From Melastoma dodecandrum (Eukaryota; Streptophyta; Magnoliopsida; Myrtales; Melastomataceae), in assembly GCA_029817715.1 (NCBI GenBank), contig JARUPY010000474.1:2542001-2606000 (forward strand): a DNA stretch of 64,000 bases, read 5' to 3'. The translations under genes were made by a program, and so were the position numbers. The notes under the pieces are model-generated. The model made no database searches. It saw only the letters and a list, made by a program, of their open reading frames with translations, and was not told the DNA's origin. This document shows, piece after piece, positions 34,351-46,437 of this stretch; within the stretch, counting starts at the first letter, position 1; every line of letters begins with the position of its first letter.

Positions 34351-36200
34351 TTAATAGGAAAGCTGCATGAATGGTCTTGGAACTTGAGATGCATTCAATG
34401 CTAGGTTGCTTATGCTTCGACCATACTTGCTTCGACCAGGTTTGCTTCGACAGGGTCTCGATCTTGTCTTTACTTCGACATATCCTACTTCAACGGTATG
34501 TGTGTTAGTCGATGATGAGGAAGCTGACAGTTCTAGTCGATGGTGCGCCGATGGTCCTTGTATCATCTCTCCTAGTTGAAAAGTGTTTGTCCTCAAACTC
34601 ATAGATTCATTGTCTTCAACGAATGGAATAAGGTCCTTGTCATTGAAGGTGGTTGAAACTCCAAACTCTCCTGTGAGATCAATCTTGTAGGCATTGTTAT
34701 TGATGCGTTTGACGACCTTGAAATGTCCTTCCGCTCGAGGCATCGACTTGTTCTTCCTTTTGGCAAGGAAACGCTCCTTTTGTAGATGAATCAACAACAA
34801 ATCTCCGGGCTAAAATATCTTTTCTCTACGTCCTCGTTTAGCCCTTTCCTAGTATCGATGATTAGCATTCTTAATTTGTGCTCGAATCTTCTCATGGAAC
34901 ACTTACATCTCCTTCGCACGTTCTTCAGCTTCTCGACTAACTGTTCTAGCACCAACTAGAGGCATTAGTTCGACTAGTACTAAGGGGTTTTGGCCATAGA
35001 CTACCTCAAAGGGTGAACACTTAATTGTCGATCTCGGTGCTCAATTGTACGTGACCTCTGCATGAGCAAGCTTGATGTCCCAATCCTTTTGATCCTTTGA
35101 GACCAAGGTTCGAAGATTTGCTGCTATGGTTTTGTTGACAACTTCCGTGTGACCATCGTTTTATGGATGATAGGTTGTACTAAAGACGAGTTTCGTTCCT
35201 AACTTATGCCACAACGTCTTCCAAAAGTAACTAAGGAACTTGACGTCTCGATCTGACACGATCGTCTTCGTCACCCCAGACAATCTCAGGATTTCTCGAA
35301 AATACAAATTCGCTATATAGGTTGCATCATCCGTCTTCTGGCATGGAATGAAATGTGCCATATTCGAGATTCTATTGACCACCACCATGATTGAATCCTT
35401 CCTCCACTGCATTCTTGGTAGTCATAGTATGAAATCCATACTTACATGCTCCCATGGTCACTCCGGGACAGGCAAGGGACTGTACAATCCTTGAAGCTGA
35501 ACTCGACTATTTGCTTGTTGGCACACCGCACATCTCAAAATAAGATTTCTGACCAGTTTCTCCATTTACGACCAATAAAAGTGCTCCTGAAGCATCAACA
35601 ATATTTTGTCGATTCCAAAATGTCCAGCGATTCCTCCTCCATGGACTTCTCAAATGAGCAGCTCTCGAATCGAATTCCTGGGAGTACATTACTTAGAATC
35701 TCGAAATAAGAATCCATTCGCCCGATGGAATCGATCGATGTCCTGATTGGTGCATTGGACAAAAATCCCTCCGAAGTCTTCATCATTCAGATAGAGATCC
35801 TTTAGGTACTCAAATCCAGTCAGCTTGGACTCCCTTACGAATAGTAGAGTCATCTTCCTCGAGAGAGCATCGGCGACGACATTCTTCGCTCCTGGTTTGT
35901 GCTTCATGACAAAGGTAAAAGCTTGTAGAAAATCGACCCACTTTGCATGTCGTCGACTGAGCTTGTGTTGACTGTTGATGTATTTCAGAGCTTCATGGCC
36001 AGTGTGTAACACGAACCCTTAGGGCAACAAGTAATGGCTCCAACGTCTCGAGTACTCGAACGATGGCTAGGAACTCCTTGTCGTACGTCGAGTAGTTGAG
36101 TTTGGCACCATTGAGCTTCTCGCTAAAGTATACAATGGGTCTCCCTTCCTACAACAAGTCTCGAGTGTGTCTGAGTATACCGAGGAATTTGAAAGACTTT
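34351..36200 (-). pseudogene. Ty3/Gypsy RNase H-integrase remnant
   Basis: In order on the - strand: [20 protein letters not shown] (about 36140), RNase H end [20 protein letters not shown] with KNVVADALSRK (36012-35850), integrase zinc-finger region GHFGIDKILLMLQEHFYW and CAVCQQA (about 35620-35520), integrase core [19 protein letters not shown] and [20 protein letters not shown] (35400-35190), and a C-terminal block with PRAEGHFKVVKRINNNAYKI (about 34740). Stops interrupt it (for example in the zinc-finger segment). Protease and most of the reverse transcriptase are not upstream in this orientation; the matching 5' half lies in the opposite direction at 36.7-37.6 kb. Confidence 0.88.
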
Positions 36201-36689
36201 GCTCTAGTGCGACGTTGAAGAAGCACCCGAGCAAACTATTACTCAAAATTTATTGGGATTTAAGCCCCAAGACTTTGAAGTAGTTGAAGTGCAAAGTATT
36301 GGACCTACGATGTTTTGAACACTCGTCACAAGATCGAGCAATAACATGCGAGGAGATCGAGCTATTGACCATTTGTGAAGGTTCCGCCTTTCGACAAGGG
36401 GTTGTAATTCGCTATTGAGACTCCAGTCGACAGTGTTGAAGAAAACTCCACCATCGACTTCAAAGCAAGAACTTAAGTTGAGTGATCAAAAGAGCGGTCG
36501 GCGATGTTTCAATTTACTAAGGATAGGACGCACGGTCTCAGAGTATATAATAGAAAAAATATGGTCATCAAAGAGTTGTTTGATGAAGAGAAGAAGAATT
36601 CGAGGAGAATTCATACTCTTTTTTTGGGATCAAGAGGAGATTGAGAAATATCTTAATGAAGGAGAGATATTTATTGTTCGCAAAGCCCT

Positions 36690-37560
36690 TAGTGTGACAC
36701 CCGCTTGAGAGGAGAGTCAAAGGGAGAATATAATCCACACTAGGTGCACCTTTGAGGACAAGATATGTCTTGTCATGGTGGACATTGGTAATTGTATCGA
36801 TGATGAATCGAGGACGATGATTAAAAAGCTCAAGATGCTTGTCACTCCTCACTCTCATCCCTATCAGCTTCAATGGCTTAATAACGAGAGTAATATTTGA
36901 GTAACCTAGCAAGCTCGAGTACCATTCTCCATTAAGAAGAGCTACAAGAATGTCCTTTATGATATGATTTTCATGGATGCATGCCACTTGCTCCTACGAA
37001 GATTGTGGCAATATGATCGTCGAGCAAAGTATGACAGATTCTGCAATACTTACTTCATCAACATCAATGATAAAAAGATCACACTTATACCCTTGACATT
37101 TTGACCAATCAAGGCTTCTACAAGCCAGAAGCCCGTTTAGGTTCTCAGGGGTATGCAGCTTATTCGAGCTATGCAAGAGAGTGTAGAGGCCAATGTTTCA
37201 GTTCTGTTTTAGCTGACCCAAAACCAGTCAAAGAAAAATCCTCGAGCACAAGCATTAATTGAGGAGTTGTTAGTCAAGCTGCCCCCACTGTGAGAGATGC
37301 AACACCGGATCGACTTTGTTCCAGGAACATCCTTACCAAATCGATCAGCCTAAAAATGCAATCATGATGAAGCTTAAGCAAATTAAGGAGATCCTTTATA
37401 AAGGCTTGGTTCGAGTGAGCTTGAGTCTTTGTCCAATACCGGCCATACTCATGTCGAAGAAGGATGAATCTTAGATGATATACATGAACGGTCGAATTAT
37501 CAGTAAAATCACGATTATGTATTAATTTCTCATATGTCGACTTAATGATATGTTAAATGA
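36690..37560 (+). pseudogene. Ty3/Gypsy protease-RT remnant, opposite orientation
   Basis: Plus-strand pieces: CLVMVDIGNCIDDESRTMI and PHSHPYQLQWLN (aspartic-protease-like region, about 36760-36890), then NAIMMKLKQIKEILYKGLVR, SLCPIPAILMSKKDES and MNGRIISKITIMY (start of reverse transcriptase, about 37355-37520). Many stops. It points away from the RNase H-integrase remnant on the - strand. Confidence 0.75.
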
Positions 37561-38024
37561 GTAGCATAATTGAGTTTGTTCGTCCACTTCTCATAAACAC
37601 ACTTCCTACCAACCCGGTCACTCTTTCTGCACCGCGCCCGCATAAAATAATGGGTGCATTGTGCATTCACCACTCTTGTTTAATTCTAGTATGTGGTTTA
37701 TATGGGGGTGGGTTTACAAAACTAGTTAGGCAGAGGCCGATCTTTATAAAGTATAGAATGTCATTAATTTTTTTTTCCCAATATTCACTTTTTCTCACAC
37801 AAAGTATAATTTACTTTGAATCGATTAAATCATAACGACAGTGATACAATAATCATTATATGCCCAAGGACAATAATGGTGCATCCAAATATAAGTGAGG
37901 CGTGTAGAGCATCCGACTTTTCTCGTCCCCATTTTTTTCAGTCACGAGAAACAAAATTTTTAAATTTTCAAGTATTTTTTTCAATAAATTTCCTCGATGA
38001 ATCTCAAATTTCATGTATCAATTA
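37561..38024. other. Spacer before the foldback element
   Basis: AT-rich; no gene recognised. Ends with the 10-bp sequence duplicated by the foldback element. Confidence 0.4.
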
Positions 38025-38034
38025 GTCAAATATA

Positions 38035-39930
38035 AGAAGCGGCAAACGCTACGTGTACGTAACCGTTACGTTGTTTACTAAAATCGACTTTTTTTTAAAG
38101 TAAACTTTACTAAAAATCAACGTTTTTTAGTAAAATCGTTAGTAAATTACTAAAAAAAATTAGTAACTATTACTAATTTTTCACTGTTTGACCTTTCGGA
38201 AAGCTAAACTACGTTTAGTAAATCGGCGAAAAAATTTACTAAACTTTTTAGTAACCGTTTACTAAAAATATCGGTGATTTCGCCTTTTTTTTAGTAACCG
38301 TTACTAAAATTTCACTGTTCAAGTTTAGTAAACGGTTACAAAACTTTTTAGTAAATTTTTCATCCGAGTTACTAAACTAACTTTCCGAAAGGTCAAACAG
38401 TGAAAAATTAGTAACGGTTACTAATTTTTTTTAGTAAAATTTCTATTTTTAGTAATTTTCCAGGTACGTCGAACGATTTTAGTATTGCTTTACTACTTTT
38501 ATAAGCAAAATTAGTAAATTACTATGTAACATAGTAAAGTCGTTAGTAAATTACAAAAATCGTCATTTTTTTCGTAATCGTTTACTATTTTTTGAACGAA
38601 ATGTGCTGAAAATTTAGTAATTGATTACTAAACTTTTTAGTAATTTACTAAATAGAACAGTACATTCCAAACCTAAAACCGAACATGTTTTCAGTGTGAA
38701 ATTACCATTTTACCCCTGTGGTAAAATTACAAATAGGTTCGGTTTTAGGTTCGGACTGAAAATTCGTAAACGATTTTGTAATTTACCGCAGGGGTAAAAC
38801 AATAATTTCACACTGAAAACAGGTTCAGTTTTAGTTTCGGAATGTATTGTTCTGTTTAGTAAATTATTAAAAAGTTTAGTAATCGATTACTAAATTTTCA
38901 GCACATTTCGCTCAAAAAATAGTAAACGATTACGAAAAAAATGACGAATTTAGTAATTTACTAACGATTTTACTATGTTACACAGTAATTTACTAATTTC
39001 GATCATAAAATTAGTAAAGCATTACTAAAATCGTTCGACGACTTACCTGGAAAATTACTAAAATTATAAATTTTACTAAAAAAAATTAGTAAGCGTTACT
39101 AATTTTTCACTGTTTGACCTCTCGGAAAGTTACTAAACTACGTTAGTAAATCGGCGGAAAAATTTACTAAACTTTTTAGTAACCGTTTACTAAACTTGAA
39201 CAGTGAAATTTTAGTAACGGTTACCCAATAAAAGGCGAAATCACCGATATTTTTAGTAAACGATTACTAAAAAGTTTAGTTTCGGAATGTATTGTTCTGT
39301 TTAGTAAATTATTAAAAAGTTTAGTAATCGATTACTAAATTTTCAGCACATTTCGCTCAAAAAATAGTAAACGATTACGAAAAAAAATGACGAATTTAGT
39401 AATTTACTAACGATTTTACTATGTTACACAGTAATTTACTAATTTCGATTATAAAATTAGTAAAGCATTACTAAAATCGTTCGACGGCGTACCTGGAAAA
39501 TTACTAAAATTATAAATTTTACTAAAAAAAATTAGTAAGCGTTACTAATTTTAAACTGTTTGACCTCTCGGAAAGTTACTAAACTACGTTAGTAAATCGG
39601 CGGAAAAATTTACTAAACTTTTTAGTAACCGTTTATTAAACTTGAACAGTGAAATTTTAGTAACGGTTACCAAAAAAAAGGCGAAATCACCGATATTTTT
39701 AGTAAACGATTACTAAAAAGTTTAGTAAATTTTTCCGCCAATTTACTAAACGTAGTTTAGTAACTTTCCGAAAGGTCAAACAGTGAAAAATTAGTATCGG
39801 TTACTAATTTTTTTAGTAATTTACTAATAATTTTACTAAAAAACGTCGATTTTTATTGAAGTTTACTAAAATTTTCGTCGATTTTAGTAAACGACGTAAC
39901 GGTTACGTGCACGTACCGTTAGCCGCTTCT
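38035..39930. mobile_element. Giant foldback (inverted-repeat) element, 1,896 bp
   Basis: Nearly the whole element is one inverted repeat. The left end AGAAGCGGCAAACGCTACG is mirrored by the right end (reversed: AGAAGCGGCTAACGGTACG), and similarity continues inward for about 690 bp to a loop near 38730-38777. An exact 10-bp duplication, GTCAAATATA, flanks it at 38025-38034 and 39931-39940. A 9-10-bp duplication fits Mutator-like elements better than hAT. The arms are built from many copies of TTTAGTAA/TTACTAAA, often paired as TTTAGTAATCGATTACTAAA. The right arm is longer because a 445-bp segment is duplicated. No open frame of significance: it is non-autonomous, and a transcript would fold into a very long hairpin. 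Confidence 0.92.
38835..39725. repeat. 445-bp tandem duplication in the right arm
   Basis: The segment starting TTTCGGAATGTATTGTTCTG at 38835 restarts at 39280 and both copies end in GATTACTAAAAAGTTTAG. The copies differ at only a few positions (for example CGATCATAAAA versus CGATTATAAAA), so the duplication is younger than the divergence between the arms. Confidence 0.9.
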
Positions 39931-39940
39931 GTCAAATATA

Positions 39941-40885
39941 GCGGTTATGAAGCAAACAATCACCGAAATGTTGAATTTGTCCACATGTTTCTAAAAGAAA
40001 TTAATAAAATTGAATTAGTAATTAGAATAAGAAGGAACAAACTATTAGACCATTTTTGTTTGGCAAAATATCAATTTGTGGCCTCAAGTTTGAGCCAACT
40101 TTCTGTTTTGTCATTAACTTAGTTTGTTATATAATTTTATCACCAACTTTTATTTTTATTTTGATTTTGACCATCTTGAATTTTATCGTGCATAAGTCAA
40201 ACAGACCTTAATAGACAATTTTCATTTATCGACTAAAAAGGAAAAAAAATTTAAAAAAATGAGAAATAATATTTAAACCTTTCATTTTCTTTTTTATTAT
40301 AAAATTTTGATGGACAAATCCAGTGAATTGCAAGCCGAAATTAACGATAATTATTGATGTTGTCAAAAAGTTTGAAAAATCGATGAAGGTCGGATGATGT
40401 TCTATTAGGGAGCGACTACTACGGATAAAGTGGATTATGAGACGAATAAATAATAAGTTAAAACTCCATTATTATAGGACACGAGTCTGACTATGTTAAT
40501 GACTTGTTTAGCTTTCGTAAGAAGAAATTCATGATGGACCAAAATCAAAATAAAAACAAAAGTTGGTGACAAAATTATATAACAAATTAAGTTAATGATA
40601 AAATAAAAAATTGACTCAAAGTATATTTTGTCTTTTTGTTTTCCGTTATATTAAATGAATTGAGCAGCCTTATGATTTTATCCATCCTATCTACTCCAAA
40701 ATCATTCTTTCCTTTTTTTTTTTTTTTTGGTATATGGGTAATTTCAGGGGGTGATCGATCCCCCAGGAACCTTCCTGAAGGTCACAGCCTCTTCCAAACC
40801 CTAATTAGTCTCTCAGACAGACACACCCAACCTCCTCCCCCCAAAAATCAGCGGCCTAACAAAATCTCCTTCTATTCCTTCTCGA
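39941..40885. other. Intergenic region and AHA1-like 5' region
   Basis: AT-rich, no gene recognised. 40740-40885 is C-rich (CCTCCTCCCCCCAAAA) and is probably the 5' UTR of the AHA1-like gene. I see no clear TATA box. Confidence 0.45.
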
Positions 40886-42624
40886 ATGGCCAAGTACGGG
40901 GAGGGCGACAACCGTTGGATCGTGGAGGAGCGCCCCGACGGCACCAACGTCCACAACTGGCACTGGGCCGAGACCGACTGCCTCGACTACTCCCGATCCC
41001 TCCTCACTTCCCTCCTCTCCAACCTCCCCCTCCTCTCCTCCCCTTCCCTCTCCCTCACCTCCACCTACGTCGACCGTGTTGAAGGCGAGGCCTACGTCAA
41101 CATCCGCAAGGGCAAGATCATCCCCGGCTACGAGCTCTCCCTCTCTATCTCCTGGAAGGGTTCCGCCCTCGCCCCTGACGGCAGCGAGATCGTCTCTGTT
41201 GATGGCACTGTCGACATCCCCTACCTTGCCGATGAGAATGCTGATGAGGACCCCGAGGTGAGGATCACTGTCAAGGACGAAGGCGAGGTCGGGAAGAGGT
41301 GTCGGGATGCGATGGCCAAGGAGGGTAAGAAGATGATCCTGGAGAAGGTTCGGGTTTATGTGGAGAGCATGGCCAAGGGTGGTCCTGTCAAGGACGAGGT
41401 CCTGGCCAAGAAGAAGGCTGGTGGTGGGTCTGTGGCAGCCCCAGCAGTTGCTGCTGAGGCTTCCGGCAAGAGTGGCGCTTCAGGGGATGTGAAGAAGGAG
41501 GAGAAGGCGAAGAAGATGGAGCAGAAGGGCGGTTCGGAAGGGAGGAAGACGATCAAGTTATCAGAGAAGTTCAGTTGCCGGGCGAGGGATTTGTGGGAGA
41601 TCATGATGGACGAGAGTAGGTGGAAGGGTATTACTCAGAGCAACGCCAGGATTAGCCGGGAAGTCGGGGGGGAGATCATGGTGTTCGATGGCTCTGTTAC
41701 AGGCAGTAATGTGGAGTTGCAGGAAGGGAAGCTGATCGTGCAGAAGTGGAGGTTTGGCAGCTGGCCGGATGGGATTGTGTCGACGGTACGGCAGATCAAA
41801 ATCGAGTAATTGTCTTATATGTTGATTTTGTTGGAATTTGAGTGCATTGATTGCTGTTTACCTGTGTTTGTTTGTGCTTTCATCCAGGTGAAGCTCGTAT
41901 TCGAGGAGCCTGAACCTGGGGTCACTGTTGTCAGGCTTACTCATTCAGACATTCCCGAGGAGGACAGGTAATGGACTGACTCCAATGTCCGCTATGTTCG
42001 TTTTGTGGTATTGCATTTGCATATTGTAGTATGTTTGCTATCCTGTTAAAAATGGGATTAGGCATTGGTTTACAGTGACAATGGTTGCTTATTAGGATCT
42101 TATCTATGCTTGCTAGAATTAGGATGTGTTGTCGATAGCTGGATTTGCTGGTCCTAACAAATTGGTGAACCTGGACAAAGTACGGGCTTCACTATGCAAG
42201 TGCGAGTGTTTTGTGTGCACACCAATTAAGTCATCGATGATGGGTGCTCTTGCTATTACCCATAAAAAATTACTGGATGAATTACTTATCGAAAGAACAA
42301 TTACTGGATGAATTACTTATCAAAAAAACAATTACTGGATTGAATTACTTGTCGAAAAAACAATTACTGGATGAATTACTTATCGAAAATACAATTGCTG
42401 GACGAATTACTTATAAAAAAAAAATCTGCTGGATGAATTGCTTCTCGAAAAAATTTTACTGGATTAATTTGAGAAGGGAAGGTTCCCCAATTGCTAAAAA
42501 TGTTTGCCTGTTGCCTGTCTCTCAATGCAGATATGGCAATGCTACTGTGGCGGAGAACACGGAGAGGGGCTGGAGAGACTTGATCTTCCACAGGATCCGA
42601 GCGGTCTTCGGTTTCGGAATATAG
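40886..42624 (+). CDS. AHA1: AHA1-like activator of HSP90 ATPase
   Basis: Three exons keep phase: 40886-41785, 41888-41967, 42531-42624, giving 357 residues (Arabidopsis homologue about 360). The start MAKYGEGDNRWIVEERPDGT and NVHNWHWAETD match the AHA1 N-terminal domain (about residues 1-165), which contacts the middle domain of HSP90 and stimulates its ATPase. A Lys/Ala/Gly-rich linker (about 170-225) leads to the C-terminal AHSA1/START-like domain with SEKFSCRARDLWEIMMDESR, GGEIMVFDGSVTGSNVEL, WRFGSWPDGIVST and, across introns, VKLVFEEPEPGVTVVRLTHS and YGNATVAENTERGW. The protein acts in the cytosol with HSP90. Exon 1 is GC-rich. Intron 2 carries a minisatellite. No break seen. Confidence 0.93.
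42263..42475 (+). repeat. ~31-bp minisatellite in intron 2 of the AHA1-like gene
   Basis: About seven imperfect units reading AATTACTGGATGAATTACTT followed by ATCGAAAAAAC, with substitutions and small length changes. It ends ~55 bases before exon 3. Confidence 0.85.
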
Positions 42625-45600
42625 TGACGGTTGAATGCTCCATTTCTATTTGGGTCTTAACTGTAGCATTACTCAGTCACAGTGATCACGCCGTCCTCTC
42701 CTGCATAATCAATCATTTTATTATGGAACAGCAGTCATTGTTCACGAATGGACCACCTGTGTTTCCTTTGCTGTCGGCTTGTTTCTGGATCTGAGATGTT
42801 TTATTATCAGTTCACTGGACAAGCTACTAATCTGCTATTTTACCCATCTTTCTTTGTTTACAGAAATTTAAATGCTCACATTAGCTCGGTGTGCTTAGTG
42901 TTTCCATTGCTGAGCAGGACTAAGGAAAAATGTTTTTAAGTGTACATGGCGTACAACACTGATTCTTACCCTTACGAGGTTCCCTCGCATTTAATGATAA
43001 CCTAGATATTGTTGGGGTATGAGCACTATAATTCCAGAGTCACTGGAGAGAGTTCATCTGAGCAGTATCTTGATGGTCCGGCCAGGCCATGGCCCGTTGT
43101 GGCCAGATTTCGCCACGCCTTAAAGTGGGTTCAAGCTCATTCTTTGCAACCACACCTGTAATGGAAACAACGAATTAGATGGTTTGTACTCTTAGCCCAG
43201 GCATCGTCATCACATTCTGCAGTTGTTTGGTGCCAAGACTTTGGAACCGCAGCCGATGCTCTTATGGATGTTGTAGTTGGTGGTCCTTTGTTCAATGCTG
43301 CTAGGTCAAAATCTACTTATTGGAAGGGGGGGAGGGGGACAGGACGGGCATAACCAATCGAAACTATATATGATCTTTATCAATATTCTTAAGTTCCACT
43401 ATAAGAAGAAAGAATTAAGAACGCTAATTTTATAATAAGCTTTGATCTTGTTCAAAATCCCAGCTAATCATTACATGAAATGGCATCATTGTTTTAAGCC
43501 TGGGTGCATTTAGAAAGGCATATGTCAAATACAGGAGCCTCTTGAGGGTTTTGAAAATTTTAGCCAAGATGTTCGTCTAGATTTTTTACATGTTCAATAT
43601 GAGACTGTGTGTATATGGTGGACACGATAAGGGGACAGTGATATTTTTAGTTCAAAACTAGCCAATGGAGAGAACTTCAAAACGAACGGATATTCGATTG
43701 TCGGGGTACAAATTTCTCGCTTTTACTACCTACCGTTTCTTTAGTTTTAAATATATAGTTTAAACAACTTTGTGAAATGTAAGTTTGCTTGTGCTTTGGT
43801 TCAAGCAAAGTTATGTGCATGATTTTACCGACTTTGTGGGAAGATGGGTCACAATAAGAGGATTTACAACCTACATCACAGGAATCTACTACCTGAGGTA
43901 GTAAGCAATAAGACTTAGGCCCAAGAGGCTGTTACTTCACCTCCCCCCCATAATCAAGCAAGTCTCAAGCATCATCCTGTTGAAAGAAATAAAGAAAGAA
44001 AGACTTGAACTGGTCATGGAGGCTCCACTTTTTGAATGTTATGTGTATAGTTTGGGAAGAACACTTTGAATGTATGATTGGACATGTTTCTGTAGCTACT
44101 TTCTGGGTAGGTTATGGACTTTTTTTTTTTTGACATTCTGCTGCGCCCGCGCCCTTTTTCAAGATAAAATGTGTTTAATGCTAGTGATGATCATATCATT
44201 TCCGATTCCAACAGCACATTACCTGGCATCCAAATATCACAAAGTCATCCGAAGAACACAAGTACATCATAAATCCATATTACTTGACACACTTCTAAAA
44301 ATTCTAACAAAAAATTTGTATTCATACCTTCATTTTCTCTATCATCACTTTGTTGGCTTTATGCTCATGTAGTTGTGTTTTTTTTTTATCCTTTCCAAAC
44401 TTCTCTTCGAGCTTTGTAATGTAATCCGATGTAATTTTGCCCTCTCTTATGGATCACATTAATCTTCTCCAACATTTTATTCGAATGAATAAGCTCCGGG
44501 ATAACCACCATCTTTCCAAATGTGAAATCATAATATAACCAATCGAAATATTTATAATCGTTTTTATTTTAAGACCAACACCAATAAATAGTCAAGCCAA
44601 AAAATCCATTCAACTCCAAGGTTAAAGTTACTCAAAGTTTCATTACAATTCAACTCATATGTCCACAAAAAAAGACACCAAACACTATTTCCTAACTACC
44701 ACGTCGAACAATGCCGAAATAGACAACTATGATTCTTCTTATTTCACAATGTGTACAATGCCACTATCATGCCATGCCTGCATAACTGCTCATCCATGCT
44801 CAAAATCATCCAGCCACTAATCATTTCATTGCTTTCACTTTCACTCGTACTCACTAGAACAAACTTACCTTCACTTTTCCGAATGATTTACGATTTAGGG
44901 CTTCCAACTTTGACTTGGGAAAAGACCTCATTTTTTAAAGTCCGATTCAGACTTGAAATTTTATCATACATTACATTTATGATCAGCGTTCGCAACCATT
45001 AGAGTTCGCAACCATTAGAGCCACGTAGATTCATTCCCTATTTCCGTCCAGCTTTGGCCACGAACTGTAGTGAAACGTAAGTCGATAATATTGATCGTAT
45101 AAGAAAGACAATAGTGTCGAGCCACCAGATACAAACAGTCATGACAAAGACAACATTTTGTTAAGGGAACACCGTAGCAACGACCAGATAGATACTTTCT
45201 AACGGCCAGAGTGTAAACGGGGTCGTGGCCCAGGAGGGCAGTGATAATGAATTAGAAAAGGAAAAGGACAAGAAACACGGATGCACCACGAACCACTATC
45301 CTGTTGAAATAGAATGGAAAATGACACAGAATGTAACAACATCATCCGCTACATATACTACAACACAAACATGATTAGTCATCTAATATTACAGACAGCA
45401 CCAGGCCAAAGTTGTAACAATGTGACCAGACCATCTCGGTCCACCACGTGGAAGATGAGGATTTCTTTCTTATCAGGTAAATGACATCAACCAACTCCCC
45501 ATGTTACACATGGGGGCCAATTCTGGCCTGATAATATGACTGAGCCCCCATGATTAACTGGTGATGCCACTGCGAGAAACCATGAGCACATACATGGCAA

Positions 45601-46437
45601 AAGCAAAGTGGGGAGAAGAAAGCTTGCCATTACAGAGAGAGTAATAATCTTTGAGACTTTCATCCCATAAATATATGGAGAGCGGGGCGGGGGGTGGGGG
45701 AGAGAGAGAGATGAATATAAGCTTTGGAGGATAACCCAATCGATCATTTGCTTGGCAGAAGTAAATAAAGCCGACAAGAAGTTAAACGCATTCCGCAGCT
45801 TGGTCTGGCAAATGCTCCAATCTCCCTACAGAGAAATATCCAATTGAAACATAAAAAAGGGACAGAGCAACTCATTCTACAGAGATATAATAAATATTTG
45901 GAAGTAGAAGCGACTGGAAACATGGTTGAACATGTGGTCACCAGAGGGTTAGTCGCCAGTGAGTATGTACTTGGGTCGGACATATATGAATTAACATGCA
46001 ACTGTGCATGCAGAGGTTATAGCAAGGTCACAAGAATCCAGCACCACTGGCATTTGAAAATGTGAACAAATACAACACCTAAAATCTGGCATTTGTCGAT
46101 TCTTCACTCATGCGAACAACTGCTCTATCAAAGACCTAGGTCACACATTCTTCATTGGAACCCCAACTAAAGGAAACTAATGCCTATCATCACAATTATA
46201 TATAAGAAGTCCGTCTATGTCGGGAGAAACAATATCTGAACTCAAGGCTTTGGTGAAGCAGATAATTGCAACAGCCAAGAAAGAGGATATACTATCAACA
46301 ATGAGAAAACATAGATATAGCTCGATTTACATCGGTTAAAGAATGATTATCTTCTAATTCCTGGTTGAATATGGAAAATTATTACAGGAAAGAACACTAA
46401 ACTATCAAAGTATTAGAAGAAGATACACATACATGCC
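42625..46437. other. Intergenic region
   Basis: The first few hundred bases are likely the 3' UTR of the AHA1-like gene, and the last few hundred (about 46050-46437) that of the - strand RING gene. Between them I see no domain in any frame, no transposon ends and no tRNA. A GGGGCGGGGGGTGGGGG and (AG)n tract lies near 45680-45710. Confidence 0.4.

Noticed and set aside
34351..37560. Possible endogenous pararetrovirus
   Set aside because: RNase H is followed by a clear retroelement integrase (zinc-finger and core motifs), which plant pararetroviruses lack; Gypsy fits.
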